From positions 1 to 47,458 of the forward strand of contig JAUVIQ010000002.1 of NCBI GenBank assembly GCA_030592655.1: a stretch of DNA of 47,458 nt, read 5' to 3'. The first letter of the stretch is position 1. Each line of letters starts with the position of its first letter. The notes beneath the pieces were generated by a model. The model made no database searches. It was not told where the DNA came from and saw only the letters and a program-made list of their open reading frames with translations. Source of the DNA: Planctomycetales bacterium (GTDB taxonomy: Bacteria > Planctomycetota > Phycisphaerae > SM23-33). The position numbers and the translations under genes are program-made. This document shows, piece by piece, positions 14,367 through 21,931 of this stretch.

Positions 14367-16436
14367 ATGGCCGCTGAAACACACCAAGTACTTCTTCCCG
14401 GGCGTACGCCGGAAGAACTTGCTCTTACGATCGCCGGGAATATCGTGAAACACCTCGGCGTACAGATGTACGCGGGGCGGCCCGTTCCAGCAATTGCAGA
14501 ACTTATCTCTAACTCATGGGACGCGGACGCGATAAAGGTCAATGTCCGCCTTCCGCTGGATGAAGCTTGGGATCCGACCAACCAAGACCAATTCATTGAG
14601 GTTTCAGACAACGGCAATGGCATGACTTGGGACATGGTTCGGTACGCATACCTTAACGTAGGGCGTGATCGACGCAAGACGGAAAAGACCGACAAATCTC
14701 CGGGAGGCCGCCCACTTCAAGGACGAAAAGGTGTTGGGAAGCTAGCGGGGTTTGGTATCGCCGACACTCTGGAAGTTCAGACGGTCTATAAGGACGCTGA
14801 CTCCAGTGTGAAGGAGAAGGCGCTTATTTGGTTCAAGCTAGATCTGTCGGACATAACGAAAATAGAGCAGGGCCCGGCTCCCGTTGACGTGGTATTCGCC
14901 GGTCCGATTAGCAGGGCTCCTGCGGGTGCGAGAAAGACCAAAGGAACGACGGTTGCTCTGCGGCACCTGCACGAACGGAAGGCCCGGAACGCTGACCGTT
15001 TTCACCATAGCATGGCGCAACGATTCTTGCTCATTGGGCCAAAGTTTCGCGTTCGTATAAATGGCGAAGACCTACGCGAAGAAGACATTCAACTTCAGTG
15101 GAGGGAACCAAAGAACGGCTGGGCCACGGACAACGTTACGGGTTGCGGTCCTATCAAGTACTGGATTGGATTCACCCCGCAGCCACGCAAACAAAACGAA
15201 GGAGAATTGAGCGGGATCCTCATTTACACTAGGGGTAAAATTTCACAGGAGCAGACTTTCTTTGAAATAAGCGGAGGCGTTACCGGTCAGCACGGCCTGC
15301 GCTACATGGTTGGCATGGTGAAGGCCGAATGGCTTGATGCTGGTATTGATGCGCCGGACCACATTGCTACGCCGAGAGATTCGATTGCATGGGAGAGCCC
15401 TGAGGGAACTGCGTTCAAGGAGTGGGGACAGAATCTACTAAAAAAATGCCTTTCTGAATGGGCTAAGTTCCGCGCCTCTCTGCGAGAAAAGCAGATCAAG
15501 GAAGTGAGTCCGGAGTTAATGACCCGTATCGAACGGCTGGCCCCCTCCTATAGAGATGTCGCGCTGCAATTTGTGGACAAGTTCAAGTCGGTGGAGATGG
15601 AACCAACCGAATTCCAGGACATTTTGTCTTGGTTCCTCGACGCATTGGAAAACGCAACCTTACGAAGCATACTCCAAAAACTCAGAGAGACCGACATTGC
15701 GGACCTTCGGCAATTGGACAATCTGCTTTCCAAAATGGAAGTGCGGACTGCCGTAACACTTCTTCAGATCATCGACAGCAATCTTGCTGCAATCGAAACC
15801 CTTGAAAAAATGCACCGGCAAAACGCTAAGGAACGTGGGGTTATCTCTACGCATCTGGAACGGAACCCGTGGCTCATGGATCCGACATGGATGCTCAACA
15901 AGGCCGAAGGACGAGTCGCCACTTGGATCAAGAGGGAGTTTGGGCTTGAGGAAAAGGGGGCGGCTGGAGATGCCGACCGGGCTGATTTCTTCTGCGTTGC
16001 CGTTGGTGGGACGCTGCACATTGTCGAGATCAAACGGGGTGCGCACGTTGCTACGGTCAAAGATGTAAATCAGGCGGATAAGTACCGAAAGTACGTCGTA
16101 AAACGATTTAGCGAGCTGACGGACCATAAGGCGATCAGGTACGCATATGTCCAGAGTCACCTCATCGCCGCCGAGCTACACGATGACGCGCAAAGCATTA
16201 AGGAATCCTTCGCCAACAGCGGTTGGGTGTTCTTCACAACCTGGGATGACCTCATCGAACGAGCGAAGCAGAGTCACAGCCAATTCCGCGAGATTCTTCA
16301 AAAGAGAGCGAAAGAATCCGAGGAATCCTCATATCTTGGGGTGCAGAACGTTTCTGGTGGCGGTGCGAGTGAACCCCAGCCAACAAAGAAGGCCCAAAAG
16401 AAGGCGAAACGCAAGAACAAAGGGCGCAGGAAATGA
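14367..16436 (+). CDS. GHKL (Hsp90/MutL/MORC-type) ATPase with C-terminal PD-(D/E)XK-like nuclease domain
   Basis: 689 aa. The Bergerat-fold motifs are complete: N-box AELISNSWDADA (Glu45, Asn49, Asp53), G1 DNGNGM (81-86), G2 GRKGVGKLAGFG (119-130). The middle is helical. Near residues 535-560 the sequence DRADFF, then IVEIKRG, matches the Asp...Glu-x-Lys core of PD-(D/E)XK nucleases and is followed by NQADKYRKYV. The tail is very Lys/Arg-rich. Such ATPases are known from restriction-modification operons with Dcm and Vsr genes and are related to the ancestors of eukaryotic MORC proteins. It overlaps the methyltransferase gene by ATGA (16433-16436). It is the likely restriction subunit. Confidence 0.88.
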   Translation: MAAETHQVLLPGRTPEELALTIAGNIVKHLGVQMYAGRPVPAIAELISNSWDADAIKVNVRLPLDEAWDPTNQDQFIEVSDNGNGMTWDMVRYAYLNVGRDRRKTEKTDKSPGGRPLQGRKGVGKLAGFGIADTLEVQTVYKDADSSVKEKALIWFKLDLSDITKIEQGPAPVDVVFAGPISRAPAGARKTKGTTVALRHLHERKARNADRFHHSMAQRFLLIGPKFRVRINGEDLREEDIQLQWREPKNGWATDNVTGCGPIKYWIGFTPQPRKQNEGELSGILIYTRGKISQEQTFFEISGGVTGQHGLRYMVGMVKAEWLDAGIDAPDHIATPRDSIAWESPEGTAFKEWGQNLLKKCLSEWAKFRASLREKQIKEVSPELMTRIERLAPSYRDVALQFVDKFKSVEMEPTEFQDILSWFLDALENATLRSILQKLRETDIADLRQLDNLLSKMEVRTAVTLLQIIDSNLAAIETLEKMHRQNAKERGVISTHLERNPWLMDPTWMLNKAEGRVATWIKREFGLEEKGAAGDADRADFFCVAVGGTLHIVEIKRGAHVATVKDVNQADKYRKYVVKRFSELTDHKAIRYAYVQSHLIAAELHDDAQSIKESFANSGWVFFTTWDDLIERAKQSHSQFREILQKRAKESEESSYLGVQNVSGGGASEPQPTKKAQKKAKRKNKGRRK

Positions 16437-17539
16437 GTGTCCATAGGCCTGTCGCTATAGACCTGTTTGCCGGATGCGGTGGCCTTACTAGGGGTCTCCG
16501 AGACGCGGGATTCCACGTCGCGGCGGCGGTCGAAATCAACCCCATCTCGGCGCGGACGTACAAATGGAACAACCGCCGCACCCGATTGATTGAAAAGGAC
16601 ATCCGCGAGGTGTCCGCCAAGGAACTCCTTCAAGCCGCCGGTAGTAAGCAAATCGCCCTCTTGGCCGGATGCGCCCCTTGTCAGGGGTTCTGTTCCCTGA
16701 CGGCAAAGTACAAGCGAGAGGACCCGCGCAACGAGCTTCTCCTCGTTATGGCTAAACTCATCGGGGAGATTCGGCCCGAGGCGATCATGATGGAGAACGT
16801 TCCCGGCCTTGCGGGCCGAGGGAAATCCATCTTCGACAAGTTCCTGAATGTCCTGCGGCGTCTCGGATACCAGTACGACTGGCGCATTGATCAGATGGCG
16901 GACTTCGGCCTCCCGCAATCACGCCGACGCCTAGTCCTTCTCGCCGGACACGGCTTCAAAGTGGCTTTCCCGAAGGCGTTGTACGCCCGCTCACCAGAAT
17001 GCAATTCCGGCTTGGAACCGTGGACTACGGTGAGAGATGCCATCGGTCACATGGGCGCGCCGGTTACCCTGAGCACGGCGCTCGGTAACGGTGGTCCGCA
17101 GTCGCACAACTGGCACGTGGTTCGAGATCTTCAATCGCAAACCAAGGAGCGCCTAAAAGCGGCAGAACCCGGACAGACATGGTTGAAGGTTAACGAATCA
17201 ATACGCCCGCGTTGCCATCAGAACGGTTACAATGGCTTCACCAACGTGTACGGCAGGATGGCGTGGGACCAAGCGTCACCAACCATCACGGGTGGATGCA
17301 CGACCCCCTGCAAGGGAAGGTTTGGCCACCCGGACAAACGTCGATACACTATCTCCGTCCGTGAAGCAGCGCTGCTCCAAGCGTTCCCGGAGAACTATCG
17401 CTTTGTCACCGACCAGATGGATGCTGCGTGCGACATGATTGGCAACGCCGTTCCGCCCCTGTACGCGAAGTTAGCCGCCAAAGAGGTCCTGGCCGCTCTG
17501 AAGGAACGCAACCATCGCAAGGGGGGCGCCAAACGATGA
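16433..17539 (+). CDS. C5-cytosine DNA methyltransferase
   Basis: 368 aa. Ordered motifs are present: I (DLFAGCGGLTRGLRDAGF), IV with the catalytic Cys (GCAPCQGFC, Cys about residue 82), VI (MMENVPGL), VIII (QSRRRLVLLAG) and X (MIGNAVPP). The variable target-recognition region lies between about residues 180 and 300. It methylates cytosine C5 in a short recognition site and protects host DNA from the partner nuclease. It overlaps both the upstream ATPase gene and the downstream vsr gene by four bases. The presence of Vsr suggests the product creates 5-methylcytosine prone to T:G mismatches. Confidence 0.95.
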   Translation: MSVHRPVAIDLFAGCGGLTRGLRDAGFHVAAAVEINPISARTYKWNNRRTRLIEKDIREVSAKELLQAAGSKQIALLAGCAPCQGFCSLTAKYKREDPRNELLLVMAKLIGEIRPEAIMMENVPGLAGRGKSIFDKFLNVLRRLGYQYDWRIDQMADFGLPQSRRRLVLLAGHGFKVAFPKALYARSPECNSGLEPWTTVRDAIGHMGAPVTLSTALGNGGPQSHNWHVVRDLQSQTKERLKAAEPGQTWLKVNESIRPRCHQNGYNGFTNVYGRMAWDQASPTITGGCTTPCKGRFGHPDKRRYTISVREAALLQAFPENYRFVTDQMDAACDMIGNAVPPLYAKLAAKEVLAALKERNHRKGGAKR

Positions 17540-17985
17540 GCCGGTGGCCGGGTAATGCTGAGATGGAGCGCACAACGTTTGGCGGCTTGTCTCGCGGGCA
17601 ATTGATGTCCCGCATTCACAGCACCGGAAACCAGACGACGGAAAAGCGACTGGTTGTGCTACTCCGAAGAGCGGGCTTGAGCGGATGGCGCAGGCACCGC
17701 CCGCTTCTCGGACGGCCCGACTTCGTGTGGCCAAAGGCCAAGGTCGTCGTCTTCGTTGACGGATGTTTCTGGCACGGCCATGACTGCGGCAAAAACGTTA
17801 GCCCAAAGACTAACGTTGAAGCTTGGCGCGAGAAGATACGCCGTAACAAGGAACGGGACCGACGCGTAGACCGTTTACTTCGCCAGCAGGGCTGGCAGAT
17901 TGTGCGAATATGGGAATGCGAACTTGCCAAGAAGCCTGACAGCTGCATTGACCGAATCAGAAAAGCGTTGGGTACTCGAGGTTAA
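17536..17985 (+). CDS. vsr: Very short patch repair endonuclease (Vsr)
   Basis: 149 aa from the ATG at 17536, which overlaps the methyltransferase stop (ATGA) and matches the usual Vsr start; the family is about 150 aa. Hallmarks are MSRIHSTGNQTTEKRL, GRPDFVWPKAKVVVFVDG with the catalytic Asp, CFWHGHDC with zinc and active-site His/Cys, and WQIVRIWECEL. Vsr nicks 5' of the T in T:G mismatches left by deamination of 5-methylcytosine. In GHKL-type restriction systems Vsr-fold proteins can also serve as the nuclease, so both roles are possible. Confidence 0.94.
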   Translation: MSRWPGNAEMERTTFGGLSRGQLMSRIHSTGNQTTEKRLVVLLRRAGLSGWRRHRPLLGRPDFVWPKAKVVVFVDGCFWHGHDCGKNVSPKTNVEAWREKIRRNKERDRRVDRLLRQQGWQIVRIWECELAKKPDSCIDRIRKALGTRG

Positions 17986-18029
17986 AGGATAGTTCAGTGC
18001 ATCCCCGTTACGTCAAGCCCGTGCCCGGC

Positions 18030-18060
18030 GACATCGCCAAGGCGATAACTGCTGACTAAA
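18030..18060 (+). repeat. Right flank copy of the 31-bp imperfect direct repeat
   Basis: Reads GACATCGCCAAGGCG then ATAACTGCTGACTAAA; in frame it gives DIAKAITAD and stop, preceded by HPRYVKPVPG. There is no start codon, so it looks like the tail end of a lost DJ-1-like gene. See the matching copy at 14031-14061. Confidence 0.65.
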
Positions 18061-18784
18061 GCGAATCGGCGTATTTGAGGATTTCGTCGATCCGGCCGAA
18101 GGGGTTCATGACATCTTCGGCCCGGAGGGTGAATGTATCTTCGGAGTTATCGAAGCCTTCGGCATGGGCATCTATAAAGCCGATATTGACCCGTCGCCCG
18201 CTGTGGTTGCGACGGGTGGGTTGACCCGGCATCTCGCTGTTGAGGTCCATCAGGATCGCGCGAACGTCCATTCCGTCGTCGTTACAACCGGGGCTGTCGA
18301 TATTGGCCGACTCTGCCTGGTCCATCTGCCTGTAAAGATATGAGCCGTAGGCGTCTTCGGCGCGCTGGTCGTTAAGTTTTGCGAGTTCTTCATCGGGGTC
18401 CGACGAGTTGTCGCCCGGGCCGAAGAAGCACTCCGCCGATGTCATCTCGTTCCTTATCAGCACCCCGCTCCCGTCGTAAGTCCTCAGCATCCCGATCCAG
18501 AGTCGATTGGTACCGTATTGCCTGCATGGATCGTCGGGCATTCCGGGGTATGGAAACGTCGAGCTGAGCGGGTCTTCCGGGCCGGTCGGGATGGAACCAT
18601 TGTATTGGGCTGAATACATGTGTATCGCTCGCATCTGCCCGCCCAGGCGGGTCAGGCAGATCGTTTCGCGCGTCAGGTCCTTTGCCCTGCCCAGGCTTGG
18701 AAGGAGGATGCTTACCAGAAGCGCGATAATGGCAACAACGACGAGCAACTCGACCAACGTGAACGCTTTGCGTGATTTTTTCAT
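18056..18784 (-). CDS. Type IV pilin-like (pseudopilin) protein
   Basis: 242 aa from the ATG at 18784. The N-terminus KKSRKAFTLVELLVVVAII is the prepilin peptidase and methylation motif, with cleavage before Phe and Glu at +5 of the mature chain; the following helix (ALLVSILLPSLGRAK) is also typical. The globular part (CLTRLGGQMRAIHMYS and a Cys-containing TSAECFFGPGDN segment) matches planctomycete pseudopilin-like proteins, which occur in large numbers per genome. It may act in type II secretion or as a surface filament subunit. Start choice rests on the motif; the ribosome site is weak. Confidence 0.85.
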   Translation of the reverse strand: MKKSRKAFTLVELLVVVAIIALLVSILLPSLGRAKDLTRETICLTRLGGQMRAIHMYSAQYNGSIPTGPEDPLSSTFPYPGMPDDPCRQYGTNRLWIGMLRTYDGSGVLIRNEMTSAECFFGPGDNSSDPDEELAKLNDQRAEDAYGSYLYRQMDQAESANIDSPGCNDDGMDVRAILMDLNSEMPGQPTRRNHSGRRVNIGFIDAHAEGFDNSEDTFTLRAEDVMNPFGRIDEILKYADSL

Positions 18785-18864
18785 ACCCACCAAGAGGGCA
18801 AACCGGATGCCAAAGGATTGATGATGCGTTTTTGAGCAAACCCACCTGCACATTTGGTGCATTT

Positions 18865-18893
18865 GAAAAACCGACACCCCCAGGGGGCGTCGG
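18865..18893 (-). terminator. Rho-independent terminator after the tRNA genes
   Basis: On the minus strand GCCGACGCCCCC pairs with GGGGGTGTCGG (one wobble) and is followed by TTTTTC. It lies 3' of the two tRNA genes and before the pseudopilin gene. Confidence 0.7.
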
Positions 18894-18939
18894 CTTTTAC
18901 GCTCATTACTTGTTCACAACGGGCAGGATTTGTCCGGTA

Positions 18940-18966
18940 AGTCTTCGTCCCCTGGGGACGAAGACT
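18940..18966. repeat. 13-bp palindrome touching the tRNA 3' end
   Basis: AGTCTTCGTCCCC, one base, GGGGACGAAGACT. Its outermost base is the discriminator position of the tRNA at 18966-19048. The hairpin would form immediately after the mature tRNA end and could steer 3' processing. CCA is not encoded. Confidence 0.75.
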
Positions 18967-19048
18967 GGGAGCGGGTGGATTCGAACCACCGTAGGCGTAC
19001 GCCGTCAGATTTAAAGTCTGATCCCTTTGTCCACTCGGGCACACTCCC
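18966..19048 (-). tRNA. tRNA-Tyr scaffold with UUA anticodon (ochre-reading)
   Basis: 83 nt. Acceptor GGGAGTG pairs with CGCTCCC (one U-G), discriminator A; the D arm CCCGAGTGG...AAAGGG and anticodon arm TCAGA-CTTTAAA-TCTGA follow the bacterial tRNA-Tyr pattern; a long variable arm (GGCG TA CGCC) and T arm GGTGG TTCGAAT CCACC complete a type II tRNA. The seven-base anticodon loop gives positions 34-36 as TTA (plus-strand 19012-19014), where tRNA-Tyr should read GTA. One base, position 34 (plus 19014, A instead of C), makes the difference. tRNA-Thr(UGU) precedes it, as in the thrU-tyrU order known from E. coli. Tyr identity is inferred from scaffold and context; Leu-like identity is the alternative. 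Confidence 0.88.
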
Positions 19049-19088
19049 AATCGGGGATAGGATGATACCATCATTTCAGAATTAGTCA

Positions 19089-19160
19089 AGCCAGCGGAGG
19101 GACTCGAACCCACAACCCCGGCTTTACAAAAGCCGTGCTCTACCGTTGAGCTACGCTGGC
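19089..19160 (-). tRNA. tRNA-Thr (UGU anticodon)
   Basis: 72 nt cloverleaf: acceptor GCCAGCG with CGCTGGC, D arm with AGCTCAACGGTAGAGC, anticodon arm CGGCT-TTTGTAA-AGCCG giving UGU, T arm with GGTTCGAGTCC, discriminator T. It reads ACA codons. It precedes the tRNA-Tyr scaffold by 40 bp on the same strand, presumably as one transcript. Confidence 0.95.
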
Positions 19161-19167
19161 GGTGTTG

Positions 19168-19194
19168 CCGGAAGACCGGAGGACCGGAAGACCG
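19168..19194. repeat. Octamer tandem array upstream of the tRNA pair
   Basis: CCGGAAGA, CCGGAGGA, CCGGAAGA, CCG; period 8. Confidence 0.7.
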
Positions 19195-19241
19195 TGAAAA
19201 AAAACAAAAAGACCCAAAAGAAAAAATATCAAAACCGGAAC

Positions 19242-19593
19242 TCACGTCCACTGCATAAGCAGTTTATACAACATCGCACAAATCCTGTCATACTTATCGT
19301 CTATTTCGTCATGAGTTTTCTTTGAAAGGTAACCACAAGCCAAAGCAAAATCAAGCCAGCCTCTCGTCTCTTCGGCAGAACCCCAGGCATCGGTTATATG
19401 CCTGCCGAAAACATTCTTATACCTGCGTTTCGCAAAACCCTCGCGGAGGTTTGACGGGACGCTACGAGAGCTCCGGCGAATCTGATCGGTCAGGCTGTAT
19501 TTTTCTTCAGGCTAAAAAAGACTTCGAGGCATGAAAAACATCCATCGCCGCTTCAAAAGACAGACAATACACAACTAAATCGTGAACCGTCCT
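19242..19593 (-). pseudogene. Disrupted four-helix-bundle protein (S23/intervening-sequence protein family)
   Basis: The minus strand encodes, in two frames, a recognisable member: HDLVVYCLSFEAAMDVFHA then SKSF in the first, and EEKYSLTDQIRRSSRSVPSN, then GFAKRRYKNVFGRHITDAW and DFALACGYLSKKTHDEI in the second, ending at TGA 19244-19242. The break lies at the T-run near 19512-19520. There is also no ATG where the family normally starts (ACG at 19590-19588). With two lesions it is a pseudogene. Such genes are often found inside 23S rRNA intervening sequences or scattered singly; function of the family is not settled. Apart from this and the two octamer arrays, the 19161-19690 stretch holds nothing I can name. 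Confidence 0.8.
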
Positions 19594-19663
19594 AACGCCG
19601 GCCACTGCAACACTCCCACGGTCTTTTCATTTGGTTTTATCGCTCTGCTGTTTTTTACGGTAT

Positions 19664-19685
19664 TCCGGTCATCCGGTCATCCGGT
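19664..19685. repeat. Octamer tandem array next to the kinase stop codon
   Basis: TCCGGTCA, TCCGGTCA, TCCGGT; period 8, ending 5 bp from the stop codon of the polysaccharide kinase gene (19691). Confidence 0.7.
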
Positions 19686-19690
19686 AGAAA

Positions 19691-21931
19691 CTATGTCAGC
19701 GATTTTTGATGGTACTCGTAGAAGGTTTCGTAATTTTTTCGCAGGTATCCGCCGGCGGTCGAACGGACTCCCTGGAGTACCACGCCGAAGACACGAGCGC
19801 CGAGGCGGTTTAATCGCTCATTGGATCGCTGAACGATACCGGTACTGTTGACACCGGCGCGCACTACCAGGATAACACCATCGACCTTCGTACCAAGGAC
19901 ACAGGAATCGGCGACGACCATCAGCGGAGAACCGTCAAAGATGACCTGGTCATACTCGTCGGTCATTTCCGAGATGATTTTACCCATCGTATCAGAACCC
20001 AGCAGATCGGCTGGGTTCGGTGGTAGCGGACCTGAAGTTATCACGCTGAGGTTCGGAACCTCGGTAGTCGAAACGACATCCCGCCAGTCCGATTGTCCCA
20101 CCAGCGCCGAGGACAAACCCGTATCTGAATCCTTCGAGAACATTTCCGCAACGGCAGGTCTGTGGAAATTGGCGTCCACAACGAGCACTTTCCGTCCTGA
20201 TTGCGCCATTGACACCGCCAGATTCATCGTTACCGTGGTCCGACCGTCCTGGGGAGCCGGTGAAGTTACCAGGAGACTTCGACGTTGCTGCTCCGGACCG
20301 CTGAAAAGAAGATTGGTCCGAATCTGCCTGAACGCTTCAGACGCCGGCGAATGCGGTGCAAGCATGGTTACCCGACGGAAATCCACAACATCTTCATCCA
20401 GGTCGTCGGCGTGAGGAACCATCCCCAACAGCGGAAGATCAACTCGTCTGGCCAAATCGGACGGACTCTTGACGGATGTGTCCATGAACTCCAGCAGAAA
20501 TGCCAGTCCGAAGCCCAACATCAGACCCAGTATAACCCCAAGGGGTATCAAAACGGCCACGTTAGGCTGGGTCCATTCGTCTTTTCTCGGTTCGGTAGCG
20601 TATGCCTCAATAGTTACAGGACCTGTTTCCAACTGCTCTTCGCCGGCTCTGGATCCCAACATCCGCAAGTCTCTCAACTTTGCCTCAATTTTGGCAAGAT
20701 CGATCTGGATGTTCTTGAGTTCCTCCTGGAACGTTTCGATTTGCCCCAGCGCCTTTTGCAGTTCCCTCGCATCAACCTGGACACGGAGGCGTCGTTCTTT
20801 CAGATCGACCAGTTGTTTTTTGGCGCCTTCTTCCTGCATCCAGCGTATCTGCCCCATCATCGATATCTGGTCGGCAAGTACTTCTTTTGTTCTGTTTCCT
20901 ATCTGGTTCTTTACTGCCTGTATCATTCCCTTGATGTTCTGAACCTGCCGATGCTTCTCGCCGAATTTCTGAACGGCATTATAGAGCGATGTTTCCAGTC
21001 CGGCCAGTTGGTTCTTGAGACCCCGAAGCGTATAATCCATGTCAATCATCTGACGTATCTGCGGGTCATTGGCAATAGACTTATCCACTTGCCCTTTTTG
21101 AAAGGCGTCCAGACCCTCTTTGTAGGCCTTCATCGCGGATTCCGCCAGGGACAGTTCGTCTTCTGCCTCACCAATCTGCCGGGTAAGATACAGTAATTCC
21201 GCAGCTATGGTATTCTGACGCCCATGCATGGCAGCGATATGCTTGCCCCTCATGATATTTGCAAGTTTCTGACGAGTTGTTGTGCGTCTTCTTATCAGTC
21301 CGTTTCTCTCGTCCTGAAATTTCTTTGTCGTACTGGCCCGTTTCCTGCGTGCAATTTTCCTGGTGTACTTCACGAAGGAATTGGCCATTGCGTTGACGAT
21401 GTCAGCCAGGGCTTTTCTGTTGGTACCGGTCATGGACAGGCTGATGAGGTTCGTTTCCGGCATGAGGGAGATATCAATCTCACCTTCGAGTTCTTCCTCG
21501 AGGTCTTTGCGGTGTTTCAGGAGCCATTTCCCTGCCGGGGTGCTCGTGTCCTTCATGCGATCCTCGTCCGCCACACCGCGCAAAACGGTTTGATGATTGA
21601 CCTGTGCAGCCTGAGTGCGTTTGTTCCGCTCGATGGCGTCCTTGGTGTACTGGGGCGTCGCTATCTGCATCATGCTCATCGGTGGTGGAGAGACGTGCAG
21701 GAAGGCCTTTGCGGTAAATCCCTTTGCAAAGTTCCACCACAACAGCGTTACGGTCCCCATAACGGCGACACATATCACAAACGACAGGATAATCACCCAT
21801 TTACGCTTGCGGATAATTCGCCATATATCCTTGGGGGTAATTCCGGACGCTGCCTGCGCCGGCTGCAACGACCGCCTCACCGGTGCGGCTAGTTGCGGCG
21901 ACTGTTCACGAGTAGGTATCATCGTTGTCAT
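19691..21931 (-). CDS. Wzc/CapB-like polysaccharide co-polymerase with tyrosine-kinase domain
   Basis: 746 aa. The N-terminal Wzz-type part has a transmembrane helix (WVIILSFVICVAVMGTVTLL) near residues 48-68, a long coiled-coil periplasmic region (about 190-430), and a second helix (LIPLGVILGLMLGFGLAFLL). The cytoplasmic half is a BY-kinase domain: Walker A' VLVVDANFHRP and Walker B YDQVIFDGSPLMV are present. The Walker A, however, reads APQDGRTTVTMNLA, with Arg replacing the nucleotide-binding Lys. The C-terminus is Tyr-rich (YLRKNYETFYEYH), as expected of the autophosphorylated tail. It controls polymer length and export. Its start overlaps the TPR gene's stop (TAATG). Kinase activity is uncertain because of the Lys-to-Arg change. 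Confidence 0.9.
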   Translation of the reverse strand: MTTMIPTREQSPQLAAPVRRSLQPAQAASGITPKDIWRIIRKRKWVIILSFVICVAVMGTVTLLWWNFAKGFTAKAFLHVSPPPMSMMQIATPQYTKDAIERNKRTQAAQVNHQTVLRGVADEDRMKDTSTPAGKWLLKHRKDLEEELEGEIDISLMPETNLISLSMTGTNRKALADIVNAMANSFVKYTRKIARRKRASTTKKFQDERNGLIRRRTTTRQKLANIMRGKHIAAMHGRQNTIAAELLYLTRQIGEAEDELSLAESAMKAYKEGLDAFQKGQVDKSIANDPQIRQMIDMDYTLRGLKNQLAGLETSLYNAVQKFGEKHRQVQNIKGMIQAVKNQIGNRTKEVLADQISMMGQIRWMQEEGAKKQLVDLKERRLRVQVDARELQKALGQIETFQEELKNIQIDLAKIEAKLRDLRMLGSRAGEEQLETGPVTIEAYATEPRKDEWTQPNVAVLIPLGVILGLMLGFGLAFLLEFMDTSVKSPSDLARRVDLPLLGMVPHADDLDEDVVDFRRVTMLAPHSPASEAFRQIRTNLLFSGPEQQRRSLLVTSPAPQDGRTTVTMNLAVSMAQSGRKVLVVDANFHRPAVAEMFSKDSDTGLSSALVGQSDWRDVVSTTEVPNLSVITSGPLPPNPADLLGSDTMGKIISEMTDEYDQVIFDGSPLMVVADSCVLGTKVDGVILVVRAGVNSTGIVQRSNERLNRLGARVFGVVLQGVRSTAGGYLRKNYETFYEYHQKSLT

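Noticed and set aside
18630..18660. Mobile repeat in the pseudopilin gene (GACCCGCCTGGGCGGGC, also at about 9889)
   Set aside because: In the pseudopilin it encodes the normal family segment LTRLGGQ, so the shared GC palindrome may be coincidence.
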